A DNA stretch of 8,811 nucleotides from Ghiorsea sp. (GTDB lineage: Bacteria > Pseudomonadota > Zetaproteobacteria > Mariprofundales > Mariprofundaceae). Shown here in pieces: positions 1 through 7,700 of this stretch; within the stretch, counting starts at the first letter, position 1, and each line of letters opens with the position of its first letter. The stretch spans positions 1 to 8,811 of the forward strand of contig JAJFLD010000108.1 of NCBI GenBank assembly GCA_021772875.1, written 5' to 3'. The translations under genes were made by a program, and so were the position numbers. Below the pieces are notes generated by a model. That model did not search any database. It was not told the origin of the DNA and saw only the letters and a program-made list of their open reading frames with translations.

Positions 1-823
1 GCAACACATTCACAAATGGTTCGTCTTTGTAGGTTTGCATTAAAACTTCATGCCATTGTTGACTATCTTTTCCTGTTAAATGGATGGTACTCAACATACC
101 CCTAGTCATAGGGATAATGTGAGGCACAAAACGAACCGTGACATCCTGAACACCATAAGCCGAAGCCCATTCCTCCATCTCCCAGGCATGTCTATGTTTG
201 GGTAGACCATAAGCGGCCAAACTCTCATTAATTTCGCAGTACAATAAACCTGTCTTGGCTGCGCGCCCAGCTCCAGATGTCCCTGATTTGGCATCAATCA
301 CAATGGATGTCGCTTGAATAAGTTTGCTTTGTAATAAAGGGATAAGCGGTAACAATACCGATGTGGGATAACAACCTGGATTGGCAACCAAATTTGCTTG
401 CGCCACTTGCGCTCTTGCAAACTCAGTCAAACCATAAACTGCATGTGCTAACAACTCAGGATAAGGATGACTTAAACCATATGCTTGCTCATAATTTTCC
501 AAATTGGCGTGTCTGAAGTCAGCGCTCAAATCAACAACTCGTTTACCTGAATCAAGCGCCTTTTTCACACTATTGGCAGCTGCTGCATGTGGCAAAGCAG
601 TGAATACAAGCTGAACGTCATCTGGAATCACAGCATCTGAAACGGTCAAAGTCATCTCAGCACTTTGGCTTGCAATACTAGGCAACACATCTGCAACACG
701 TTTTCCGGCTTGGCTAAAAGCGGCTAAATGTTTAATTTCAAATTGCGGGTGCCCATCAAGCAACCGAATCAATTCAGCGCCTGTGTAACCTGTTGCACCA
801 AGAATTGCGACAGCAACACTCAT
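1..823 (-). CDS. argC: N-acetyl-gamma-glutamyl-phosphate reductase, C-terminus off the left edge
   Basis: This cytoplasmic enzyme of arginine synthesis reduces N-acetyl-glutamyl-5-phosphate to N-acetyl-glutamate-5-semialdehyde with NADPH. The 274 visible codons stay open to the window edge, and the family runs to roughly 340-350 residues, so about 70 C-terminal residues are missing. A dinucleotide-binding loop G9-x-x-G12-x-x-G15 in AILGATGYTGAEL opens the protein. The catalytic cysteine is C151 in NPGCYPTS, and the KHRH segment at 209-212 carries the active-site histidine. The late motif PHIIPMTRGML is also family-typical. The start is set by AAGGGGTGA a few bases upstream of the ATG. It lies 112 nt after rpsI on the same strand, but a strong terminator sits between them. 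It therefore needs its own promoter or read-through. Only a weak promoter candidate is visible (ATGACA at 874-879 with a poor -10). Confidence 0.96.
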   Translation of the reverse strand, partial: MSVAVAILGATGYTGAELIRLLDGHPQFEIKHLAAFSQAGKRVADVLPSIASQSAEMTLTVSDAVIPDDVQLVFTALPHAAAANSVKKALDSGKRVVDLSADFRHANLENYEQAYGLSHPYPELLAHAVYGLTEFARAQVAQANLVANPGCYPTSVLLPLIPLLQSKLIQATSIVIDAKSGTSGAGRAAKTGLLYCEINESLAAYGLPKHRHAWEMEEWASAYGVQDVTVRFVPHIIPMTRGMLSTIHLTGKDSQQWHEVLMQTYKDEPFVNVL

Positions 824-889
824 ATTTCACCCCTTATATCAAACATGGGAAACTTACCATGCCGCCAAGAAAATGTCATACCCCAGAAA

Positions 890-916
890 CAAAAAAGGGA
901 GAGCAATGCTCTCCCT
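890..916 (-). terminator. Intrinsic terminator after rpsI
   Basis: On the minus strand a perfect 9-bp stem, AGGGAGAGC / GCTCTCCCT with loop ATT (896-916), is followed directly by six T residues (to about 890). This is a textbook rho-independent terminator. It begins 20 nt after the rpsI stop codon and ends 67 nt before the argC start. It should end most rplM-rpsI transcripts before argC. Confidence 0.93.
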
Positions 917-935
917 AATAATGAATAAATATTGA

Positions 936-1328
936 TTAACGCTTCGAGAACTGCGGTGCACGACGTGCTTTTTTCAAGCCGTACTTCTTACGCTCTACAA
1001 CACGTGCATCACGTGTAAGGTAACCTTTTTCTTTAAGTTGAGGGCGAAGAGCGCCGTCATACTCAAGCAAAGCGCGAGCAATGCCATGACGAATTGCGCC
1101 AGCTTGACCAGAAACGCCGCCACCATGGACATTTACAGTAATGTCTAAGCGATCAGCTAATCCAACCAAAACCAAAGGACGCATAGCTTCTTGGCGAATA
1201 ATTTCGATTGGGAAATAATTTTCCGCATCGCGACCATTCACACTTATTATGCCAGTACCTGGTTTCATCATCACACGCGCGATACTGCGCTTGCGTCGTC
1301 CGGTTCCGCGAAAGAAATCTTCTGTCAT
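936..1328 (-). CDS. rpsI: 30S ribosomal protein S9
   Basis: Ribosomal protein S9 (uS9) of the small subunit. The 130 residues match the normal bacterial length. The N-terminus has the conserved GTGRRK (8-13). The family signature HGGGVSGQAGAIRHGIARAL spans about 68-87. The basic tail ends in SKR, the extension that in known ribosomes reaches the P-site tRNA anticodon stem. It starts 24 nt after the rplM stop codon, with a modest SD (AGTAGG) upstream, so it is the second gene of the classic rplM-rpsI operon. The intrinsic terminator follows at once. Nothing in the protein looks broken or unusual. Confidence 0.98.
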   Translation of the reverse strand: MTEDFFRGTGRRKRSIARVMMKPGTGIISVNGRDAENYFPIEIIRQEAMRPLVLVGLADRLDITVNVHGGGVSGQAGAIRHGIARALLEYDGALRPQLKEKGYLTRDARVVERKKYGLKKARRAPQFSKR

Positions 1329-1352
1329 CTGTGTACCTACTCTTTTAATCTT

Positions 1353-1784
1353 TTAGTTTAACTTTAAAGCTACAGGAGCTTGTGCTGCATGTGGATGTTC
1401 AGAACCCGCATACACTTTCAATTTAAGAAGTTGCTTACGACCCAATGGGCCTTTAGGCAACATGCCTTTGATTGCCAATTCAAGAATACGTGTTGGAAAA
1501 CGCTCACGTTGTTTTTCCAACGTAATTGAATGCAAACCACCAGCAAAGCGACTATGACGATAATACGTCTTTTGCGCTTCTTTGTTACCAGTAACTTTAA
1601 TTTTTTCAGCGTTAATCACAATCACGTGATCTCCACAATCGGCATGCGGAGTATACATAGGATTATGCTTACCGCGCAAAATGCGAGCAACCTCAGTTGA
1701 TAAACGACCAAGAATAAAATCTTGAGCATCTACAATATACCATTTACGTTCAATATCGCCAGGGCGAACAGTCCAAGTAGACAT
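1353..1784 (-). CDS. rplM: 50S ribosomal protein L13
   Basis: Ribosomal protein L13 (uL13), an early-assembling large-subunit protein that binds 23S rRNA. The 143 residues are the standard length. Recognisable segments are RKWYIVDAQDFILGRL near the N-terminus, YTPHADCGDHVIVINAEKI with TGNK around 44-68, the signature GMLPKGPLGR at about 108-117, and YAGSEHPHAAQ near the C-terminus. The start is supported by GGAG nine bases upstream of the ATG. It is first in the rplM-rpsI operon and has its own strong promoter and a leader of about 85-90 nt. In E. coli, L13 represses its own operon by binding the leader mRNA. Whether that happens here is inference from the leader hairpin listed separately. 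Confidence 0.98.
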   Translation of the reverse strand: MSTWTVRPGDIERKWYIVDAQDFILGRLSTEVARILRGKHNPMYTPHADCGDHVIVINAEKIKVTGNKEAQKTYYRHSRFAGGLHSITLEKQRERFPTRILELAIKGMLPKGPLGRKQLLKLKVYAGSEHPHAAQAPVALKLN

Positions 1785-1785
1785 G

Positions 1786-1811
1786 TTTGATTCTCCAATA
1801 ATCCAATCAAA
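1786..1811 (-). promoter_or_regulatory. rplM leader stem-loop displaying the Shine-Dalgarno
   Basis: Immediately before the rplM ATG, the minus-strand RNA can form a perfect 7-bp stem, TTTGATT / AATCAAA (1805-1811 with 1786-1792). Its 12-nt loop, GGATTATTGGAG, holds the ribosome binding site. The stem ends one base before the start codon. This placement would let a ligand control translation initiation. Autogenous control by L13 is the obvious candidate, but that is inference. The stem is AT-rich and may be only moderately stable. Confidence 0.5.
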
Positions 1812-1878
1812 ACAGACTGAAATACTTCAATTATCCATTCTGACAGGGTTTCACACCAAACTGCTGAACGGGTCGCGC

Positions 1879-1906
1879 ATTGTAGGAAACAGTTTCACAA
1901 TGTCAA
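1879..1906 (-). promoter_or_regulatory. Sigma70-type promoter of rplM-rpsI
   Basis: On the minus strand, TTGACA (1901-1906, a perfect -35) and TACAAT (1879-1884, 5 of 6 for -10) are separated by 16 bp. Transcription would begin near 1872, giving a leader of roughly 85-90 nt before rplM. This is the strongest promoter seen in the window, as expected for a ribosomal protein operon. Confidence 0.85.
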
Positions 1907-2001
1907 ACACCTTCATGCACCCTATGATATGATGGCTAGCTAAGTTGAAGTAAAATACCTATTATCATACAACATACACAGCCACCAAACATCGCAACAA
2001 C

Positions 2002-2301
2002 TTACTTCATATCACGGTACAATTTCTCAAATGTATAAATACCTGTGCTATGCCCATCATCAAATACTATCCGAATTGCATAGTTTCCAACCAGCTCAAC
2101 AAGCGTGGCTCGCACATCTTGTTTACCTACAATCACCTTTGCCTGGTCAGGTGTATGCCCCGTACAATCCGCACAAGGACATGTTACGCGCAGATACTCA
2201 TGCGAAAGAACACTTTGAGAATCGTCATCCCAATCAATTTCAAGCACCCCTGTCTTTGCTATACTTCGAATAGCTGTAGGCATCGCATTGGGCTGAGACA
2301 T
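2002..2301 (-). CDS. DUF971 (GBBH-like N-terminal domain) small protein
   Basis: A stand-alone DUF971 protein, the fold also found at the N-terminus of gamma-butyrobetaine hydroxylase and fused to some Mrp/ApbC-type iron-sulfur P-loop proteins. Its biochemical role is not established. The recognisable parts are the LEIDWDDDSQSVLSHEYLR strand-and-loop region, then CPCADC with three cysteines, and the terminal GHSTGIYTFEKLYRD. The cysteines could bind metal, but that is inference. An in-frame ATG at 2317-2319 would add six residues (MFEGVM) but has no SD. The strong AAGGAG lies downstream of it and is suitably spaced only for the ATG at 2299-2301, giving 99 residues starting MSQPN. It lies upstream of rplM on the same strand with no clear terminator between, so some read-through is possible. 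Confidence 0.88.
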   Translation of the reverse strand: MSQPNAMPTAIRSIAKTGVLEIDWDDDSQSVLSHEYLRVTCPCADCTGHTPDQAKVIVGKQDVRATLVELVGNYAIRIVFDDGHSTGIYTFEKLYRDMK

Positions 2302-2336
2302 CATGACTCCTTCAAACATTTATCGACTAGTCCGTA

Positions 2337-2342
2337 ATCATA
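2337..2342 (-). promoter_or_regulatory. Possible -10 element for the DUF971 gene
   Basis: TATGAT on the minus strand matches the -10 consensus at 5 of 6 positions. It would start RNA near 2330, about 30 nt before the preferred ATG at 2301. No good -35 is visible at the right distance. The surrounding 2302-2549 interval is AT-rich and shows no gene. Confidence 0.35.
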
Positions 2343-2549
2343 CGTAATTACATTGTTTAATCTATCAGCACCATCTACTTTCACACATTTGTGTTTTTCA
2401 TATATAAGTTATCTAGCTATTTCTAAATGTAAATCCCGCCACCAACGCAACACATGAACTTTCTCAACATACTACAATGCATTTTATCGCTGCAAACAAA
2501 AAAGCACCAGCAAAACACCTTCTTTCACTTAATGTTTTTTCAAAATCAA

Positions 2550-3872
2550 TTAGAATTGATAAGGTACAGCAGCTGCTTGGATAGATTCAAAACCAATATT
2601 CGGGCCTATTGACGCAGATTGCAACGTTAAAATTTGATCATATGTGTACGACTCCGTCCGGGTTAGACTAAAAGTAAGGAAGGTGGCTCCTGTGGTAAAT
2701 GATGGTGCAACACCAGTCGGGAAAGCCGTAGGCAAAGCAACAGAAGAAACATCAGGAGGCGCTAGCATCACCCAAGTAGAGCCAGCGTAAACATCCTGAA
2801 CTACTAAGGCTGTAACAGTTGCCATACCCGTAGCTGGTGTTACAATAATAGGGGAACCTACTTGACCACCCATAACCGTAGGTGTTGTTAGTGTTGATGA
2901 TATGGCAACACTTGAAAGTGGTAGCGACTGGGTATTAGCAACCCAAGTATTACCATTGGCATCAGAGGCTGATACTTCAACATTATAACTCGCCGAGGAA
3001 TACCGATCAAAAGCACTAAGTACCTTTGGGTAAGTGATAGAGGCATATGGGTTAAGCAGAGGGAGTCTACTCACCGCTAAAGCCATACCATTTCCAGATA
3101 TCAATCGATTGCTTCCTACTTTAAATCCTGCAGGTGGCGCAACACGACTAATCGTCACAAGCGGTTGCGCCCCAGGCGGTGTGGCATTAAACGCAACATT
3201 TTCTACGTTTGTAAGCGTAGAGTAAATATCCACTGTGGCATACCTTCTTGGTCCCAAGTTGACCGCATCTGTTGTATAAGCATCATACGCTTGAACAGTA
3301 CGGCTAACATAACTTTTTATTGCCCACAAATCGCCACTTATTTGAGCCCCTGGAGCATCGCCCCAAAAGCTCATGCCTGATAGATAGCTCCCCTGCACCG
3401 AAGGAACCATAGAACTCGCATACACTGCGTTGTTCCCAGCTCTAAACAGTCGCAACTCACTCTGCTCACCTACTGATAAATTAGTTAAAGCCCCCTTAAA
3501 TCTTAAGAATGAGAAAGCATTATTATTCAACTGAGTAAAAGCCCCAAAGTTCACTTGCCTTCCATTAACCTGAAAATAACTTACCCAAGATCCTCCAGCA
3601 AACATATGCACATCATGAGCCCCCACTGTCGCTTGGGTAAATATAGCATTACCATTCGCATCTGTTTTTAGCGCACCCGCTGCATCATTATCTAGCTGCA
3701 CCCATACTCCTGAAACTGGCAACTGATTATAATCTACAACTGTCACTTTCAACCCTGGAGCTGGTATTGGTATCGGCGGTGGTGTTACAGGTGCTGAACT
3801 TTGACCACAAGCTACCAAGCTAAACAACAGCCCCAAAGCCAAAAGGTTTACGCTAAACTTAGAACCGAACAT
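2550..3872 (-). CDS. Predicted outer-membrane lipoprotein, unknown function
   Basis: I do not recognise this 440-residue protein. It begins with a lipoprotein signal: MFGSKF, a hydrophobic core, then the lipobox LVAC with the acylated cysteine at C22, the only cysteine in the protein. Position +2 is Gly rather than Asp, which in enterobacterial rules favours the outer membrane. A proline-rich tether, PVTPPPIPIPAPG (about 29-41), follows. Residues about 41-95 have the pattern of a carboxypeptidase-regulatory or Ig-like beta-sandwich (LKVTVVDYNQLPVSGVWVQL, then TDANGNAIF). The remaining ~340 residues are rich in Ser, Thr, Ala, Val and aromatics and look all-beta, with no catalytic motif visible. 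The start has GGGGAG about eight bases upstream. It diverges from rpiA. A structural, adhesive or surface-binding role is possible but unproven. Confidence 0.85.
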   Translation of the reverse strand: MFGSKFSVNLLALGLLFSLVACGQSSAPVTPPPIPIPAPGLKVTVVDYNQLPVSGVWVQLDNDAAGALKTDANGNAIFTQATVGAHDVHMFAGGSWVSYFQVNGRQVNFGAFTQLNNNAFSFLRFKGALTNLSVGEQSELRLFRAGNNAVYASSMVPSVQGSYLSGMSFWGDAPGAQISGDLWAIKSYVSRTVQAYDAYTTDAVNLGPRRYATVDIYSTLTNVENVAFNATPPGAQPLVTISRVAPPAGFKVGSNRLISGNGMALAVSRLPLLNPYASITYPKVLSAFDRYSSASYNVEVSASDANGNTWVANTQSLPLSSVAISSTLTTPTVMGGQVGSPIIVTPATGMATVTALVVQDVYAGSTWVMLAPPDVSSVALPTAFPTGVAPSFTTGATFLTFSLTRTESYTYDQILTLQSASIGPNIGFESIQAAAVPYQF

Positions 3873-3925
3873 ATTTAAATCTCCCCATAAATTTTGAATA
3901 TCTCACGATATGAGCTTTTTTCCTT

Positions 3926-3931
3926 ATTATA
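3926..3931 (-). promoter_or_regulatory. -10 element of the lipoprotein gene
   Basis: A perfect TATAAT on the minus strand lies about 54 nt upstream of the lipoprotein ATG. No consensus -35 is placed 16-18 bp upstream. TTGTCT is present but only 14 bp away. The 171-bp divergent interval 3873-4043 also holds the rpiA signals: an SD AGAGG at 4032-4036 and -10-like TACATT (4016-4021) and TATAGT (4026-4031). TATAGT would place the start of RNA beyond the SD, so TACATT is the more sensible choice. Confidence 0.5.
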
Positions 3932-4043
3932 TAAGTAGCATCATAAGACAAGCTCTTAAACAACCTTCAACTGGTGATTTTTACTTTTTGTCGTAAGCTT
4001 CGCCAACAAATCAGATACATTAGATTATAGTAGAGGCTTAGAC

Positions 4044-4712
4044 ATGACGCAAGATGAGATGAAAGAAAAAGTAGCCGCAGCGGCGTTAGAGTATGTCATA
4101 AATGGTTCCATCGTGGGTGTGGGCACTGGCTCAACGGCCAATAAGTTTATTGATGCGCTAGCCACCATCAAAGCTGACATCAAAGGTACTGTTGCCAGCT
4201 CTGAAGCAACGGCTGAACGTTTACGTGGTCATGGTATTCCTGTGTTTGAGCTTAATGATGCACTCACGCAAGTGAAGCAACTATCTGTATATATAGATGG
4301 TGCCGATGAATTTGATGCGGGCAAAAACCTTACCAAAGGTGGCGGTGGCGCACTTACACGTGAAAAAATCGTGGCCGCAGCTTCGGCAAAATTTGTTTGC
4401 ATCGTTGATGAAAGCAAACAAGTAGAACATTTGGGCGCGTTTCCTTTGCCTATTGAAGTCATTCCCATGGCGCGTGAACTTGTGATGGCCGAAGCCAAAA
4501 AACAAGGCGGAATCCCTCAAGTACGCAAAGATTTTACCACCGATAATGGTAATATCATTATTGATGTCACAGGGCTAACCATCACCAATGCTCGCCAGCT
4601 CGAAGATGATCTTAATGAAGTACCGGGCGTTGTTACCAATGGTATTTTCTCCCATCAAGGTGCTGATGTCATCCTTATGGCCACCCCCAATGGCGTCATA
4701 ACTATTGATTAA
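4044..4712 (+). CDS. rpiA: Ribose-5-phosphate isomerase A
   Basis: Cytoplasmic enzyme of the non-oxidative pentose phosphate pathway that interconverts ribose 5-phosphate and ribulose 5-phosphate. The 222 residues match the RpiA family length. The substrate phosphate-binding loop GVGTGSTANKF covers 25-35, followed by SSEAT at 52-56. The active-site residues are all present: D85 and D88 in YIDGADEFD, K98 in LTKGGGGAL and E107 in TREKI. They correspond to D81, D84, K94 and E103 of E. coli RpiA. The start is fixed by AGAGG seven bases before the ATG. It diverges from the lipoprotein gene and lies 50 nt before the sensor kinase on the same strand. No intrinsic terminator with a T-run is seen after it, so read-through into the kinase is plausible. 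Confidence 0.98.
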   Translation: MTQDEMKEKVAAAALEYVINGSIVGVGTGSTANKFIDALATIKADIKGTVASSEATAERLRGHGIPVFELNDALTQVKQLSVYIDGADEFDAGKNLTKGGGGALTREKIVAAASAKFVCIVDESKQVEHLGAFPLPIEVIPMARELVMAEAKKQGGIPQVRKDFTTDNGNIIIDVTGLTITNARQLEDDLNEVPGVVTNGIFSHQGADVILMATPNGVITID

Positions 4713-4719
4713 CAACTAG

Positions 4720-4744
4720 CTTTGTCGACAAAGGGTGAGCCTTT
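4720..4744 (+). repeat. Palindrome overlapping a second hairpin after rpiA
   Basis: CTTTGTCGACAAAG (4720-4733) is a perfect 14-bp palindrome. Its right arm also forms a different short stem, AAAGG / CCTTT (4730-4734 with 4740-4744, loop GTGAG). The two folds exclude each other. Neither is followed by a T-run long enough for an ordinary terminator. It could be a dimeric-regulator operator or part of RNA control of the next gene. No function is shown. Confidence 0.4.
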
Positions 4745-4750
4745 TACTAT
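4722..4750 (+). promoter_or_regulatory. Possible promoter giving a nearly leaderless kinase mRNA
   Basis: TTGTCG (4722-4727, 4 of 6 for -35), a 17-bp spacer and TACTAT (4745-4750, 4 of 6 for -10) would start RNA near 4757, only about six bases before the kinase ATG. That would explain the missing Shine-Dalgarno. The hexamers are only moderate matches. Confidence 0.3.
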
Positions 4751-4773
4751 GCTCTTTAGCATATGGCTCATCC
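4733..4773 (+). promoter_or_regulatory. Composite RNA hairpin burying the kinase start codon
   Basis: GGGTGAGCC (4733-4741) pairs with GGCTCATCC (4765-4773) over 9 bp with one G-U wobble. Inside it, TATGCT (4748-4753) pairs perfectly with AGCATA (4758-4763) around loop CTTT. The A and G of the start codon (4763-4765) are both paired. The only SD-like bases nearby (AGGGTGA) are locked in the outer stem and lie more than 20 nt from the ATG. This applies to transcripts entering from rpiA. Function is inferred from pairing alone. Confidence 0.45.
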
Positions 4774-7700
4774 CAAAGCATCAAATTTTGAAGATTCGCA
4801 TATAAATTACACCCCCTTATTAGGGGTTATTTTTACTGCTGCATTTTTAGTCATTGGTGGCATGGCCTACATCATTCATACAAACAATCATATCTCATTG
4901 GTTCATCAACCTTTGGCCAATATGCCTGCACATATTTTAAACGATATCAACCAATCCCACCTCTGGCTTGAGGAAGTGTTACAAGGCGATGACAAAGAAG
5001 GGCTTCAAAAAATATACGATCCCCTCAACAACATTAAAACCAATTTGGCGACTATGGAGAAGATGGGATACCACAGTCATCTTCTACTCTCCCATGATGA
5101 ACTCCATCAACTCTCAAGCCTCATTATCAATGCCAAAACCACCCTCAATCTTTTATGGCAAGCCAGCGAAACAAGATTAGCAAATGCAGCCCAATCAACT
5201 GCCGGCACAAGCTCAGACATAAATTACGATGCACATTTTAAGCAATTCAGCTCCGAAATAACCCGCATAGGCACCCTCTTTAATCAATCGCTTCAAAATC
5301 ACTCCAGACAACTCAAGCTTATCGAAACCTCAAGTATTATTGTTTCAATTTTGATTACAATGGCCATGACGTGGTTTGTTTTATCTATTTTCAGAACTCA
5401 GCGAGAAGAGTACGCAGCCATCATCAAAGCAGAATCAGCCCAGCACAATATGGAGGAAAAATACCGCAGCCTCATTGAACAATCACCCCTAGCCTTACAA
5501 ATTATGGATGTCGATGGCAATGTGATTCAAGTGAATGCTGCTTGGGAAAAACTATGGGAAATTCGTTTAAACACACTTGGGCAATACAATATTTTTCAAG
5601 ACCCGCATATTAAATCATCGCGTATCAACAATGATTTGCATCATGCCTTTGCAGGCAAAATCATTTCAACCCAAATTTTCAACCTCAACCCCGACAACAA
5701 CGCGTTAGCAGACTCACCATTCAAAAGCTGTTTTGTGAATATCCATCTCTACCCTGTTTACAATTTAGAGCATGAAGTAACACAAGTTATCATGACCTTT
5801 GAAGACGTTACTGAAAGTCATTTGCAACATATTTTTCAACAAAAACAAAACCATGTACTTGGCCTCATCTCTGACCCTAACGTTTCACTTTCCACAGCTT
5901 TAGAAGCGCTTGTTCTGGCCGTAGAAACGCAAATACCGCAAATGATGGCCTGCATCCTCCTATGCGACAGCGCCAATACATATATCACAACCCATATCAC
6001 ACCCAACTTACCCCCTAGCTATAGCGATCATTTAAAAGATTTATCTATAGCGCAAAAAACAGACCCCTGTGCTCTGGCTATTTCTGCTGCACAACAAATC
6101 ATCGTAAGTGATATCAACAAGGACTCACGCTGGGAGAAATGCAAAGCCTTGGCACAAGCTTGCAATCTACAGGCGCATTGGGTGCAACCCATCCAAGATA
6201 GCGATGGCAAAGTTCTCGGTGTGATGTCGATGTATTTCAAAGATGTTGCTAACCCCAACGAACATCATCTCACCTTACTACAAAATGCTGCCCAGCTTGC
6301 CAGCAATGCCATTGTGCAGAAACAATCCATGCAGTTAATCATCTCCTCTGAAGCCTTGCTTGCCGAAGCACAACGCCTCTCTCATCTCGGCAGCTGGGAG
6401 TTCGATCTCAAAAGTAAGTCCATGATATGCTCTCATGAGACATACCGAATTTTTGGTGTTGATGACAACTTTACAGGCAATCTGTATAAATTATTTTTAA
6501 GGGCTATTCACCCCAACGACAGAGCCAAATTAAAACAGCAACACATCAACGCTGTAAGCTCAAAAAGCGCATATGAAATCACCTATCGTCTTATGGTGCA
6601 CGGCATAAAAAAACATGTTAATTCGCGCTGTGAGATTGTTTGTAATACCCATGGCGAAGTCACCAAATTCACAGGTACAGTGCAAGATGTATCCCAGCTT
6701 ATGGAAGCACAAAAAGAAAAAGAAAATGTGCGTTCTAAGATGGAACATGTACAACGTTTGGAAAGCTTAGGGGTATTGGCTGGTGGCATTGCCCATGATT
6801 TCAACAATATTTTAACTGCCATCTTAGGCAATGCCGGTTTAGCGGCCAATAAACTTCCGCAAGACTCTTTCGTACATGATTATATAGATCGCATCATACA
6901 TTCCAGCCGAAAAGCCGCCGATCTTTGCAAACAAATGCTTGCCTACTCAGGAAAAGGAAGATTTATCATCAAACCTATCATCATTTCTAGTTTGGTAGAG
7001 GAGATGAGCAATCTTCTGCAAGTCACGATTGCCAAAAACATCGTGCTTCGCCTCAATCTTCCTCTCCACATTCCAGCTGTAGAAGCCGATGTTACGCAAA
7101 TGCAACAGGTCATCATGAATTTGGTGATTAACGCCTCTGAAGCTATTGGCAAACATAGTGGCTCTATTTCAGTTTCAACAGGCCTTGTGTCCGTGGATAA
7201 AGATTACCTATCCAGCACTTTTTTAGATGAAGAGCTCAAGGAAGGTTTGTATGTTTATCTTGAAGTTTCTGATACGGGATGCGGCATGAGTGAAGAAACA
7301 AAAAATAAAATTTTTGAACCTTTTTTCACCACCAAATTCACAGGTCGCGGTTTGGGCATGGCAGCTATTTTAGGCATTGTTCGCGGACATAAGGGTGCCA
7401 TTAAAACTTATAGTGAATTAAACAAAGGAAGCACCTTTAAAATCCTATTGCCCGCCTCAAAAGCAACCCCTGAACACCTCGCCTTAGCAGAAGATGTCAT
7501 GAAAGATTGGCAGCTTAATGGTGCTGTGCTTATCATTGATGATGAAGAAACGATTCGTGAAGTTGCGGTGTCTATGCTTGCAGATTTAAACATCAAATCC
7601 ATGACCGCCGCCGATGGTATTGAAGGGGTGGAAGTGTTTACACAACACCACAAAACGATAAAAGTCGTGATACTGGATATGACCATGCCCCGCATGGGAG

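Noticed and set aside
728..928. Plus-strand open frame of 66 codons
   Set aside because: It lies over the argC start and the terminator on the opposite strand, has no SD or recognisable domain, and reads through known elements in a shadow frame.
2334..2351. Short inverted repeat GTAAT...ATTAC around a TACGTA core
   Set aside because: The arms are only 5 bp in very AT-rich DNA and overlap a -10 candidate. There is not enough to call an operator.
2380..2398. ACACA/TGTGT hairpin with T residues on the plus strand
   Set aside because: No plus-strand gene ends upstream of it and the stem is about 4-5 bp, so it is unlikely to be a terminator.
2491..2549. Possible terminator after the lipoprotein gene
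   Set aside because: A run of six T residues is present on the minus strand, but I could not find a convincing GC stem before it. The only stem is short and relies on wobbles.
3898..3911. 5-bp stem ATATC/GATAT in the lipoprotein 5' untranslated region
   Set aside because: It is too short and AT-rich to distinguish from chance.
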